Origin: Mageeibacillus sp. UBA6976
Lineage (GTDB): Bacteria > Bacillota > Clostridia > Saccharofermentanales > Saccharofermentanaceae
Direction of reading: 5' to 3'
DNA length: 64,000 bases
Assembly: GCA_002450155.1 (NCBI GenBank)
Contig: DJYO01000026.1
Location: 8,717 to 72,716 of the forward strand
Shown here in pieces: positions 8,440-16,885 of this stretch. The notes beneath the pieces were generated by a model. The model did not search any database, was not told the DNA's origin, and worked only from the letters and a program-made list of their open reading frames with translations. The position numbers and the translations under genes were made by a program. Position 1 is the stretch's first letter; the number at the start of each line of letters is the position of its first letter.

Positions 8440-9060
8440 ATGAAGATTGCTGTATTTGTATCAGGCGGCGGAACTAATCTGCAGGCGATAATCGATAATA
8501 CTAAGAACGGTATCCTTCAGGATATAGAGATAGCTTTGGTACTGTCATCTTCACCTGATGCCTATGCTCTGGAAAGAGCCAATAGTAACGGCATCAAGAG
8601 TGTTGTCATAAGATCCAAGGACTATCCTTCGAAAGCTGACTGGGATCAGGCTATGACAGATGCTGTAATATCCTCCGGTGCAGAGCTTATTGTTCTTGCA
8701 GGTTATCTTTCCTTATTAGGTCCCAAGATCGTTGGAGCCTTCTCCAATAGGATCATAAACATACATCCGTCCCTTATCCCTTCTTTCTGCGGTCCGGGAA
8801 TGTACGGCATCAAGCCCCATATTGCCGCTCTTGCAAGAGGTGTGAAGGTTAGCGGTGCGACTGTTCATTTTGTAAATGAGAACTACGATTCAGGTCCGAT
8901 CCTTCTGCAGAAGACGGTAGATATCCTGCCTGACGATACTCCGGAGAGACTCCAGAAGAGGATCATGGAGGAATGCGAATGGCAGATCCTCCCCAAGGCC
9001 ATAAGACTCATAGCTGACGGAAGAGTTGAGATCAATAACAATATTGCATACATAAGATAA
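8440..9060 (+). CDS. purN: Phosphoribosylglycinamide formyltransferase
   Basis: Transfers a formyl group from 10-formyl-THF to GAR, the third purine step. The 206-residue length is typical. SGGGTNLQAI opens the nucleotide fold, NIHPSLIPSF carries the catalytic Asn and His, and YDSGPILLQ carries the catalytic Asp. It lies 14 bases after purF in the same operon. Confidence 0.96.
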   Translation: MKIAVFVSGGGTNLQAIIDNTKNGILQDIEIALVLSSSPDAYALERANSNGIKSVVIRSKDYPSKADWDQAMTDAVISSGAELIVLAGYLSLLGPKIVGAFSNRIINIHPSLIPSFCGPGMYGIKPHIAALARGVKVSGATVHFVNENYDSGPILLQKTVDILPDDTPERLQKRIMEECEWQILPKAIRLIADGRVEINNNIAYIR

Positions 9061-9074
9061 AGGAGGATCAAACT

Positions 9075-9788
9075 ATGATCACGCAAGATTTAGGTAGTGC
9101 CCTCAAAGCAAATTCATACCCCGGAAGAGGTATCGTAATCGGCAGATCCGAGGACGGCAAGTATGCTGTTACAGCTTACTTCATCATGGGCAGAAGCGTT
9201 AATTCAAGGAACAGAGTCTTTACTGCTACCGAAGACGGTATCAAGACTGAGGCTTTTGATCCTTCCAAGCTTACTGATCCGCACCTTATCATCTATTCTC
9301 CCGTAAGAGTATTAGGCAACAAGACTATCGTTACAAACGGAGACCAGACTGATACTATCTATGAGCTTATGGATAAGCAGCAGACCTTTGAACAATCTTT
9401 AAGAGGCAGAGAGTTTGAGGACGATGCACCAAATTACACCCCCAGGATCTCAGGCATCATGCATGTAGAGAGCGGCACATATAATTTCGCCATGTCCATT
9501 CTGAAGAGTGCCGATGGTGATCCGTCTTCCTGCGAAAGACATACTTTTACATATTCCAATCCCAAGGCCGGAGTAGGCAGATTCATCCACACTTATATCG
9601 GTGACGGAAATCCTCTTCCTTCCTTTGAAGGCGAGCCTGAGAAGGTTACTATCAAGGGCGATATCGATACATTCACAAATGAAGTATGGGAGAGCCTTAA
9701 CGAGGATAACAAGGTATCACTCTTTGTAAGATATATAGATATCGCTACAGGCGAAGCCGATACAAGGATCGTAAACAAGAATAAATAA
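9075..9788 (+). CDS. IMP cyclohydrolase, PurO-like
   Basis: A 237-residue protein of the archaeal PurO/COG3363 type that closes the purine ring from FAICAR to IMP. The recognisable start (LKANSYPGRGIVIGRS), SVNSRNRVF and the NGDQTD stretch fit this family, which many Clostridia carry in place of the PurH C-terminal domain. Position between purN and a stand-alone AICAR transformylase supports the call. RBS AAGGAGG precedes it. Confidence 0.85.
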   Translation: MITQDLGSALKANSYPGRGIVIGRSEDGKYAVTAYFIMGRSVNSRNRVFTATEDGIKTEAFDPSKLTDPHLIIYSPVRVLGNKTIVTNGDQTDTIYELMDKQQTFEQSLRGREFEDDAPNYTPRISGIMHVESGTYNFAMSILKSADGDPSSCERHTFTYSNPKAGVGRFIHTYIGDGNPLPSFEGEPEKVTIKGDIDTFTNEVWESLNEDNKVSLFVRYIDIATGEADTRIVNKNK

Positions 9789-9812
9789 TCTTAAGTCAAG
9801 GAGATAAACTTT

Positions 9813-10991
9813 ATGAACGAGATGCAGCTTAAGTACGGTTGTAACCCTAACCAGAAGCCTTCAAGAGTTTTTATGGAGAATGGCAAGGACCTTCCCATCG
9901 AAGTGCTTAACGGTAAGCCCGGTTATATCAATCTGCTCGATGCTTTTAACGGCTGGCAGCTTGCAAGAGAGCTTAAGAAGGCAACAGGACTTCCTTCTGC
10001 TACTTCATTCAAGCATGTTTCACCTGCCGGTGCAGCCATTGGACGCCCTCTGTCTGAGACTGAGGCTAAGATCTACTTTGTAGATGATCTTGGCGAGCTT
10101 TCTCCCATTGCATGTGCTTATGCAAGAGCAAGAGGCGCTGACAGAATGTCTTCTTACGGTGATTTTGTCGCTCTGTCTGACACCTGCGATGCCATAACTG
10201 CCACAATGCTCAAGCGTGAGGTATCTGACGGCGTTATCGCTCCGAGTTTTACGGAAGAGGCTCTTGAGATCCTTAAGACAAAGCGTAAGGGTACATATAA
10301 TGTTATCAAGATCGATCCTGATTATGTACCTGATCCTATTGAGCGCAAGCAGGTATTCGGTGTTACATTTGAGCAGGGAAGAAATGAGCTTGATATTAAT
10401 GAGGATCTCCTCGGCAACATCGTAACAGACAACAAGGATATCCCTGAGGATAAGAAGAAGGATCTCCTTATTGCTCTTATTACACTTAAGTACACTCAGT
10501 CCAATTCAGTCTGCTATGTCAAGGACGGCCAGGCCATAGGTATCGGTGCCGGACAGCAGTCCAGGATCCACTGCACAAGACTTGCAGGCAACAAGGCTGA
10601 TATCTGGTGGCTCAGACAGCATCCTAAGGTTATGGGTCTTAAGTTTGTAGACGATATCAGGAGACCTGACAGAGATAATACAATAGATGTATATATCTCA
10701 GATGAGTACGAGGACGTTCTCCGTGACGGTACATGGCAGACTCTTTTCAAGGAGAGACCCGAGCCTCTTACCCCTGAGGAGAAGAAGGAGTGGCTTGCCA
10801 AGAATACTGATGTAGCTTTAGGCTCTGATGCATTCTTCCCCTTCGGTGACAACATCGAGCGTGCCTATAAGAGCGGTGTTAAGTACATTGCAGAGCCCGG
10901 TGGATCCATCCGTGATGACCATGTTATCATGACCTGCAATAAGTACGGCATGGCAATGGCATTTACAGGGATCAGATTATTCCACCATTAA
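9813..10991 (+). CDS. AICAR transformylase (stand-alone PurH domain)
   Basis: A 392-residue phosphoribosylaminoimidazolecarboxamide formyltransferase without the cyclohydrolase domain that bifunctional PurH carries. MQLKYGCNPNQKPSR and SFKHVSPAGAA, with the catalytic Lys-His pair, are the AICAR transformylase marks. GIGAGQQSRIHCTRLAG and the C-terminal GGSIRDDHVI also match. Together with the preceding cyclohydrolase it replaces PurH. Strong RBS AAGGAGA. Confidence 0.93.
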   Translation: MNEMQLKYGCNPNQKPSRVFMENGKDLPIEVLNGKPGYINLLDAFNGWQLARELKKATGLPSATSFKHVSPAGAAIGRPLSETEAKIYFVDDLGELSPIACAYARARGADRMSSYGDFVALSDTCDAITATMLKREVSDGVIAPSFTEEALEILKTKRKGTYNVIKIDPDYVPDPIERKQVFGVTFEQGRNELDINEDLLGNIVTDNKDIPEDKKKDLLIALITLKYTQSNSVCYVKDGQAIGIGAGQQSRIHCTRLAGNKADIWWLRQHPKVMGLKFVDDIRRPDRDNTIDVYISDEYEDVLRDGTWQTLFKERPEPLTPEEKKEWLAKNTDVALGSDAFFPFGDNIERAYKSGVKYIAEPGGSIRDDHVIMTCNKYGMAMAFTGIRLFHH

Positions 10992-11008
10992 TATGAGAGG
11001 GGCTTAAT

Positions 11009-11488
11009 ATGGCAGACGAAGTAAATGAAGTAAAAAAAGATATCGAGGAAAAGCCCGCCCCAAAGAAGCGCGGTCTTGAGGGAATGGATGACCATGAACT
11101 CCTTTTGGATCTTGCAAAAGAACAGCGCCGTACAAGCAGATATACCAAGCTTATCGGTGTAAGCTGCGTAGGTATCTGCGTTGCAGTTTGTATCTCTCTT
11201 GCAGTTATCGTCCCCAAGGTCTTATCTACTCTTTCAAATGTTAACAAGACTGTTGATTCAGCTTATACGGTTGCAGAGAATGCTTCCAATATGATCGTAT
11301 CTGCTCAGGAATCTCTTGACGGTATAGACGTCATGATCGAGAACGTTGACAGTGTTGTAGTAGATAACACAGAGTCTGTAACTGAGGCTCTGGCCAAGTT
11401 AAATGATGTTGACTTCGATACTCTTAATCAGTCAATACAGGATCTGCACAGTGTGATAGAGCCTCTTGCCAAGATGTTCTCTCACTGA
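11009..11488 (+). CDS. Small single-pass membrane protein at the end of the purine operon
   Basis: Of unknown function, 159 residues. The N-terminus is charged and rich in Lys/Glu/Pro (1-46), followed by one transmembrane helix (about 47-69) and an 85-residue extracytoplasmic part with heptad-like spacing (VNKTVDSAYTVAENASNMI...), probably a coiled coil. It follows the AICAR transformylase by 17 bases with its own RBS (GAGGGG) and is followed by a strong terminator, so it is the last gene of the operon. No enzyme motif is visible, and any link to purine synthesis is unproved. Confidence 0.7.
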   Translation: MADEVNEVKKDIEEKPAPKKRGLEGMDDHELLLDLAKEQRRTSRYTKLIGVSCVGICVAVCISLAVIVPKVLSTLSNVNKTVDSAYTVAENASNMIVSAQESLDGIDVMIENVDSVVVDNTESVTEALAKLNDVDFDTLNQSIQDLHSVIEPLAKMFSH

Positions 11489-11507
11489 TAAGAATCTAAT
11501 AAGAGTT

Positions 11508-11546
11508 AAGCGCTGTCTGTGATTTAATAGGCAGCGCTTTTTTTTG
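11508..11546 (+). terminator. Intrinsic terminator of the purine operon
   Basis: AAGCGCTG and CAGCGCTT form the stem, followed by eight or more T residues. Confidence 0.9.
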
Positions 11547-11591
11547 TTAAATGATATCTTCGGCTTAATGGATTTCTTTGCAAGTGAATTA

Positions 11592-11620
11592 TTGACAACA
11601 AGAGTTTAAATTAGTATATT
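11592..11620 (+). promoter_or_regulatory. Promoter of tRNA-Thr
   Basis: Perfect TTGACA (11592-11597), a 17-base spacer and TATATT (11615-11620), 10 bases before the tRNA. Confidence 0.8.
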
Positions 11621-11630
11621 TTTTGAGCAT

Positions 11631-11705
11631 GCCAATGTGGCTCAGGGGTAGAGCAATTCACTCGTAATGAATAGGTCGTGGGTTCGATTCCCACCATTGG
11701 CTCCA
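11631..11705 (+). tRNA. tRNA-Thr(CGT)
   Basis: The acceptor stem GCCAATG/CATTGGC, the D loop with GGCTCAGGGGTAGAGC, the anticodon stem ATTCA/TGAAT with loop CTCGTAA (anticodon CGT), and the GGTTCGATTCC T arm all fold. CCA is encoded. Confidence 0.95.
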
Positions 11706-11711
11706 ATATAC

Positions 11712-11750
11712 AGGGCTTGAGCGGTATCTGACTGTTTAAGCCCCTTTTTT
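11712..11750 (+). terminator. Terminator of tRNA-Thr
   Basis: GGGCTT and AAGCCC enclose a 19-base loop and are followed by CTTTTTT. Confidence 0.75.
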
Positions 11751-11753
11751 GTT

Positions 11754-11781
11754 TTGTTCAAAACCCTGTGTTTGATATAAT
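11754..11781 (+). promoter_or_regulatory. Promoter of the solute-binding/GGDEF operon
   Basis: TATAAT (11776-11781) with TTGTTC (11754-11759) 16 bases upstream. The RBS GGGAGG follows at 11791. Confidence 0.5.
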
Positions 11782-11805
11782 ATCAGATAAGGGAGGTATC
11801 CTCGC

Positions 11806-13176
11806 GTGAAGAAAGGCTTGGCTCTTATTACAGTATGCTCAATTGCGATCAGCATGTTAACTTGCGGTTGCAGTCATCAGAGCAACAGCTTCCCAGAGCT
11901 TCCCGAAGAGACTCAGGTCATGGAGACTTCGGAAACTTCCATGGAGGAAGAGACTGTTAATACAGGCCTTCGTTCCATTACAGTAGCGCTGCCTTATTCA
12001 TCTGATACCATAGACCTTCTGGCCAAGCTATACTATGCCAAGGAAACCGGCATATGGGATGAGACCGAGTCGGGTGACACTGTAAGCCTTGATTACCTTG
12101 ATTCCATATCTACGAATATAGTTATAAACAGCCTCGGAACACCATATGAGGGTGCTGACATCTCCTGGCTCAAGGCTCAGGAGGATGATGATACCATGCC
12201 TGATATCTTCCTCTCATCTGATCCTGCGGCAGCTTTTGATGCCGGGCTTACCATATCTCTTAATGAATATGTTTACGATTCTCCTTATCTTGACCCTGCA
12301 GGTGTCTATAGCGACGCTCTGTCCTATTGTTCTGAAGGCGGGATGCTCTACGGGTTGCCTCATTATGCGAGCTGTATGATATTGTTTGGCAACACGGATC
12401 TTATGCCGGAATCCGGCAGACTCCCGGCTAAGATGACGGTAGAAGAACTCGAAGAATATCTGAGGCTTATAGACGAGGAGCACGAGGGGATAGTTCCTTT
12501 TGCCTCAGCCTATCAGATGACTCCTTATCTCGGCTCCTGTTTTGCCGAAGATTCAATGGTATCTTATATGTGCAGGGAGGAATTCAGGGCTGATCCTTCA
12601 ATCTCAAGAGAATTGATCTTAGACATTGTATCCTTTGTAGGCTCTCTTTATGAGGCTGATCTATCTTCGGATACCGACAGCGAAGGTGCTGATCCCGTTT
12701 ATTCCAGGAGTGCAGCCATGTGGATAGGGTCTTCTTCGCAGATAAGGACCTGGGCGGAGTACTATCCCGATAAACTGTATCTTGCAAAACTCCCCAGTAG
12801 CGATGTGTCCAATACAGGTGCTCTCTATCTTAACTGCTATCCGATCTGCGTTACCAAGAGTTGTAGTGATCCTGATTTTGCAGCTTCTTTTGCTTCTTTC
12901 ATCTCCTACGACGAGGATGCCGTTAAGCTTATCTTCCGTTTGGAGAATATGACAGGTTTCCTTCCTCTTACCAGGAATGCCGGGATCTGGGACTATGCAA
13001 CATCAGGGGAGGGCATATGGAATGTTACCGCCCAGACATTAAAGCAGATAATGGACAATGCGGTCTATTGTCCTTCAAGCTACGACAGTAAGCTTTATTC
13101 GAACGTAATGGATTACCTCTCAGCTTACTATTACAAGGATGAGGATTTCTCTCCGGAGGCCTGCTATGGAACTTAA
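11806..13176 (+). CDS. Orphan extracellular solute-binding lipoprotein (type 1 ABC family)
   Basis: A 456-residue secreted lipoprotein. The signal peptide ends at LTCGC (probable lipidated Cys22), and a Glu/Thr-rich linker follows. The body has the layout of family 1 sugar-binding proteins: an early ITVALPYSS strand, PDIFLSSDPAAAFDAG, ISLNEYVYDSPYLDPAG, GGMLYGLPHYAS (hinge-like LPHY) and MWIGSSSQIRTWAEYYPDK. No permease or ATPase gene lies nearby, so a transport role cannot be shown. It starts at GTG with GGGAGG nine bases upstream. It is the first gene of a six-gene operon that ends in another solute-binding lipoprotein. Confidence 0.82.
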   Translation: MKKGLALITVCSIAISMLTCGCSHQSNSFPELPEETQVMETSETSMEEETVNTGLRSITVALPYSSDTIDLLAKLYYAKETGIWDETESGDTVSLDYLDSISTNIVINSLGTPYEGADISWLKAQEDDDTMPDIFLSSDPAAAFDAGLTISLNEYVYDSPYLDPAGVYSDALSYCSEGGMLYGLPHYASCMILFGNTDLMPESGRLPAKMTVEELEEYLRLIDEEHEGIVPFASAYQMTPYLGSCFAEDSMVSYMCREEFRADPSISRELILDIVSFVGSLYEADLSSDTDSEGADPVYSRSAAMWIGSSSQIRTWAEYYPDKLYLAKLPSSDVSNTGALYLNCYPICVTKSCSDPDFAASFASFISYDEDAVKLIFRLENMTGFLPLTRNAGIWDYATSGEGIWNVTAQTLKQIMDNAVYCPSSYDSKLYSNVMDYLSAYYYKDEDFSPEACYGT

Positions 13177-14224
13177 GCAAGTACTTATAGGCGATGCTTC
13201 AAGGCTCAGGGCAAGGGGCCTTATGCAGGGTACATTAAGCTCTGTTGAAAAGGATATCAGGGGCTATATCCAGTCTGCAAACAGCGAGGCTTTATGCATG
13301 ATAAGCCAAGATGAGATCTATGGCATGTTAAGGCTCTTTTTCTTTGACCGTAAGATGTGCAGGGTACACCTTAAGTTCAATTTTGCCAAGGATGCAGATA
13401 TAGGGATGCGCAAGGCAGCTGTAGATAAGGTCCTGGCATATTGCTTTATGGAATTATGCTGCCATAAGGTCACGGTCATCTGTCCTCAGTCTGACGAGGG
13501 ACTTGAGCTTCTCCTTAACGGATGCGGCTTTGTACAGGAAGCGGTCCTTAAGGATGAGATCAGGATCCAATCTGGATTTGAAGACGCAGGTCTTTATTCC
13601 ATTACCAGCCCTTACTACCGGGGTTATAACTTTGCTTTTGTACCCTTTGCTAAGGGCGTTGCGGTCATATCAGGTGCTGATGAATATGTTGACGGGCTTA
13701 AGCTCTTCCACTTTGGGATGAAGCCTGATGAAGGCTTTATGACCAATGCGGCAGGAGCCTTAGGTCTTTTGGACGATAACGGAGCTTTTATTGAAGGAGA
13801 GGATAACTATCCGGTTGAAGAGGAACAGTTGAGTTTCCTTCCTTCTGAACTTGCCAAAGCGGCCACTGAGCTTGTTGAATATTTCGGTAAGCGCAGAGCG
13901 GTATTCGATGTCAATGTGAGATTTGAGAAGGGCACCGACTTCCAGAAGCTCGTCTGGAAGAGCCTTCTCGAAGTAGGCTACGGCACTACCGTATGTTACG
14001 AGGACATCGCCATGGAGATGAGCGGCAACGACAAGATAAAGGCGAGGAAGATAACAAGAGCCGTAGGCGCTGCCTGTGCAGAGAATCCGATAGCGATACT
14101 TGTTCCTTGTCACAGGGTCATCGGTAAGGATGGCAGTATTGTAGGTTATTCAGCAGGTATAGATATAAAGGACTATCTGCTCCTGCATGAGGCTTTTTCA
14201 GCGGTCACGCCGCTAATAAGCTGA
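13166..14224 (+). CDS. GNAT-like domain fused to O6-methylguanine-DNA methyltransferase
   Basis: A 352-residue protein with two parts. The C-terminal half (about 235-345) is an Ogt/MGMT suicide alkyltransferase: GTDFQKLVWKSLLEVGYGTT, a helix-turn-helix with RKITRAVGAA, and ILVPCHRVIGKDG with the acceptor Cys, then GYSAG. It removes alkyl groups from O6-guanine. The N-terminal part (about 1-145) resembles a GNAT acetyltransferase: MLRLFFFDRKMCRVHLKF, DIGMRKAAVDKVLAYCFMEL, then LLNGCGFVQEAVLKDEIR like the GNAT GF..EG..R ending. The fusion is unusual. I start at 13166 because CGGAGG lies seven bases upstream. The start overlaps the preceding gene by 11 bases. Confidence 0.82.
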   Translation: MELKQVLIGDASRLRARGLMQGTLSSVEKDIRGYIQSANSEALCMISQDEIYGMLRLFFFDRKMCRVHLKFNFAKDADIGMRKAAVDKVLAYCFMELCCHKVTVICPQSDEGLELLLNGCGFVQEAVLKDEIRIQSGFEDAGLYSITSPYYRGYNFAFVPFAKGVAVISGADEYVDGLKLFHFGMKPDEGFMTNAAGALGLLDDNGAFIEGEDNYPVEEEQLSFLPSELAKAATELVEYFGKRRAVFDVNVRFEKGTDFQKLVWKSLLEVGYGTTVCYEDIAMEMSGNDKIKARKITRAVGAACAENPIAILVPCHRVIGKDGSIVGYSAGIDIKDYLLLHEAFSAVTPLIS

Positions 14225-14241
14225 TCTATAAGGAGGTATAT

Positions 14242-14847
14242 ATGGCAAAACACGATAAAGTTGATGTTGGGATCTCAACGCTCCTAAACCCGGTACCTGT
14301 GGTAATGGTATCCTGCGCAGGCAAGGATTCTCAGAGACCTAATATCATGACCGCAGCCTGGGCAGGCACAGTTAACTCTGAACCTGCCATGATATCTGTA
14401 TCCATAAGGAAATCCCGATATTCCCATAAGCTCATTACCGAGTCGGGTGAGTTTGTCGTAAATCTTGTATCCAAGTCTTTGTGCAAAGCCTGTGATTATT
14501 GCGGCGTAAGATCAGGTGCTGATGAGGATAAGTTTAAGACTATGGGGCTTACTCCTGTTAAGGCCAAGGATCTGGAATATGCCTATGCCATCAAGGAGTC
14601 TCCCTGTTCCATATCCTGTAAGGTTATAAGCGTCACCGAGCTCGGCTCTCACGATATGTTCATAGGGAAGATAACAGGTATTACTGCTGATTCATATCTT
14701 CTGGACGATAAGGGTAGACTTTGCCTTGATAAAGCAAATCTCGTTGCTTATAATCACGGTGAGTACTTCCTGTTGGAAGATAAGATCGGATTCTTCGGTT
14801 ATTCAGTCGCATCTCCCGAAGTACTGACAAAGAGAATGGGCAAATAA
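14242..14847 (+). CDS. Flavin reductase-like (flavoredoxin) protein
   Basis: A 201-residue FMN-binding split-barrel protein. The start (LLNPVPVVMVSCAG), the NIMTAAWAGTVNSEPAMISVSI strand-loop, RKSRYSHKLI and FVVNLVSKSL match the flavin reductase/flavoredoxin family. Members bind FMN and take electrons from NAD(P)H or ferredoxin. The substrate here is unknown. Strong RBS AAGGAGG; gap of 17 bases from the alkyltransferase gene. Confidence 0.88.
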   Translation: MAKHDKVDVGISTLLNPVPVVMVSCAGKDSQRPNIMTAAWAGTVNSEPAMISVSIRKSRYSHKLITESGEFVVNLVSKSLCKACDYCGVRSGADEDKFKTMGLTPVKAKDLEYAYAIKESPCSISCKVISVTELGSHDMFIGKITGITADSYLLDDKGRLCLDKANLVAYNHGEYFLLEDKIGFFGYSVASPEVLTKRMGK

Positions 14848-14858
14848 GGCAAGCTTAT

Positions 14859-15416
14859 ATGAAGTTTAAGAGAATAGATAAAAAGTACGAAGGCAAGTTC
14901 ATAAGCATGTACAATGCTTATTACGAGACGGAGCTTGGCAGGGAGAAAGTCTATGAGATGATCTCCAGGAATAAAGACCTTAAGTCTATTGAAGAGCTGA
15001 ATAATTCCAAGTGTGATGCCATAATCCTTATCGTTGAGAGCGAAGACCATGAGAGGATCCTGCTCAGCAAGGAATACCGGATGGCTGTAGGGGGCTTTGC
15101 TATCAATTTCCCCGCAGGGCTTATTGATCCGGGAGAAACCTGCGAGGAGGCTGCCAGGCGCGAGCTTAAAGAAGAGACAGGACTTGATCTCATATCGATA
15201 ACTGAAGTTTTGCCAATGAGCTATTCTGCAGTAGGTGTCACAAATGAGAGAAGCTGCTGCATCATCGGTACAGCGGGGGGAACTTTTACTCCCAGTACTT
15301 CGGATGAGGAAGAGATAGAAGCACGCTGGTATACCAAAGCCCAGGTAAGAGAACTCCTGCGTGAAGAGGACTTTGCAGCCCGTACACAGGCCTATTGTTA
15401 TTGGTGGTCCAGATGA
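14859..15416 (+). CDS. Nudix hydrolase (ADP-ribose pyrophosphatase-like)
   Basis: A 185-residue cytoplasmic protein with a full Nudix box GLIDPGETCEEAARRELKEE (then TGL). It hydrolyses a nucleoside diphosphate linked to another moiety. FPAGLIDPGE preceded by ILLSKEYRMAVGG is the pattern of ADP-ribose/NDP-sugar pyrophosphatases. The substrate cannot be fixed from sequence. Its stop overlaps the next gene by four bases (ATGA), so both are coupled. Confidence 0.9.
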   Translation: MKFKRIDKKYEGKFISMYNAYYETELGREKVYEMISRNKDLKSIEELNNSKCDAIILIVESEDHERILLSKEYRMAVGGFAINFPAGLIDPGETCEEAARRELKEETGLDLISITEVLPMSYSAVGVTNERSCCIIGTAGGTFTPSTSDEEEIEARWYTKAQVRELLREEDFAARTQAYCYWWSR

Positions 15417-16876
15417 AGCGCAGAAGCCTGAGACAAACACAGATCATTTATTCAATTGTCATTGTCTTAGGCGTAATACTTTTGTCTGTCTTTATTTCTT
15501 CTATACTCTTAAGATCCCTTAGGAATACCACGGAATCCAAGATATCTTATTTTGTTGCTGCAGATGCTCATCAGATGGAGCTTAATGTAGATAACTATCT
15601 TAACAGCGTCCAGCAGGTAACGACGCTGATGTTTGCTGATAAGGATTATTATCTTTACGATGCAACAGATGAGTCCTTGAGCGAGTATCAAAAGATACAG
15701 ATGGAAGAGAAGATCCTAAACCGTATCGTCGAACTCGGAATGATCAACAATTTCTGTGATTTCGGTATCGTATACAGTAATGATAAGACGGCAGGCTGGA
15801 TATCACAGGTTACCGGCCAGATGTTTAAAGAAGGCGGTATCTATTCATATTTCTCCGCGCTCATTCCCGATGACAATCTTAAGGAAGATGCCTGGACTGT
15901 TAATGTCCTGGATAACCATGACCGTATCTACTATGTTAAGAGGCTAAATCCCAATGCCATCTGCCTGCTCTCATTCTATATCTCTGAGCTCGATAATGTT
16001 CTTGTAGTACCGGGCGAGCTTTCTGACATGACAGTAAGGCTTGTTACCATGGACAATTATATCGTTTATTCATCTAACAGCGGTGAGGAAGCAGGCACAC
16101 TGGATCCCGGGATAGTTGATATCATAGGGGACGAAGTAGGTATCACGGCTATCAATGACGATTACCTCATTACTTCCAACAGGGTCAAGAACGGCTGGAA
16201 GGTCATCTGCTCACTTCCTGTGGAGAGCATCATGGCAGAGCAGGTGGAAGCCACCAAGACCATGATCCTGATCGTATCTATAGTCACACTGGTCATGCTG
16301 GGAATAATGCTCTTTGTAACACGCAGACTCAATACTTCCGTCAACGTGGTCGTAGACGATCTCGACTATCAGGCAAAGAACGATCAGATGACGGGTCTTC
16401 TTAATAAGAGCGCCTTCAGAAATCTTACCGAGAGCGATCTGCAGTCTTATAACGGCAAACAGGCGATCGTATTCATTATGTTTGACCTTGATAATTTTAA
16501 ACAGGTCAACGACAAGGCTGGCCATAAGGTAGGAGACGAAGTGATCCGCAGGATGGGCGAGCTCTTAAGAGAAGTCTACGGCGTAGAAGGTGCTTTCATA
16601 GGACGTATCGGCGGAGACGAGTTTGCAGTATATAAATCTTATAACGATATAAGCAGAGAAGAAGCAGAGCAGAAGATACATGACCTTACTGAGAGCCTCT
16701 ATGACCTCTTTAAGCTCCATTTCCAGGAGGAGTGTGAGAAATACGGTCTTACAGTGTCCAGCGGCGTACTGGTTGCAGGAGCCGGTGACTATAAGTTCGA
16801 TGACATATATCAGAAGGCTGATGTAGCCTTGTACATATCCAAACGCAATGGCAAATCAAAGCCGACATATATCTGA
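15413..16876 (+). CDS. Membrane diguanylate cyclase with extracytoplasmic sensor
   Basis: Makes cyclic di-GMP from two GTP. The 487 residues comprise TM1 (about 8-34), a 240-residue extracytoplasmic domain of Cache-like layout, TM2 (about 281-303) and a GGDEF domain. The GGDEF domain has DQMTGLLNKSAF, FIMFDLDNFKQVNDKAGH (metal Asp), and the active-site loop IGRIGGDEFAVY. No RxxD inhibitory site precedes GGDEF, so product inhibition may be weak. I start at 15413, overlapping the Nudix stop (ATGA). The next gene, nine bases on, encodes a solute-binding lipoprotein that could present a ligand to the sensor domain (inference). Confidence 0.92.
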   Translation: MKRRSLRQTQIIYSIVIVLGVILLSVFISSILLRSLRNTTESKISYFVAADAHQMELNVDNYLNSVQQVTTLMFADKDYYLYDATDESLSEYQKIQMEEKILNRIVELGMINNFCDFGIVYSNDKTAGWISQVTGQMFKEGGIYSYFSALIPDDNLKEDAWTVNVLDNHDRIYYVKRLNPNAICLLSFYISELDNVLVVPGELSDMTVRLVTMDNYIVYSSNSGEEAGTLDPGIVDIIGDEVGITAINDDYLITSNRVKNGWKVICSLPVESIMAEQVEATKTMILIVSIVTLVMLGIMLFVTRRLNTSVNVVVDDLDYQAKNDQMTGLLNKSAFRNLTESDLQSYNGKQAIVFIMFDLDNFKQVNDKAGHKVGDEVIRRMGELLREVYGVEGAFIGRIGGDEFAVYKSYNDISREEAEQKIHDLTESLYDLFKLHFQEECEKYGLTVSSGVLVAGAGDYKFDDIYQKADVALYISKRNGKSKPTYI

Positions 16877-16885
16877 GGAGCTAAG

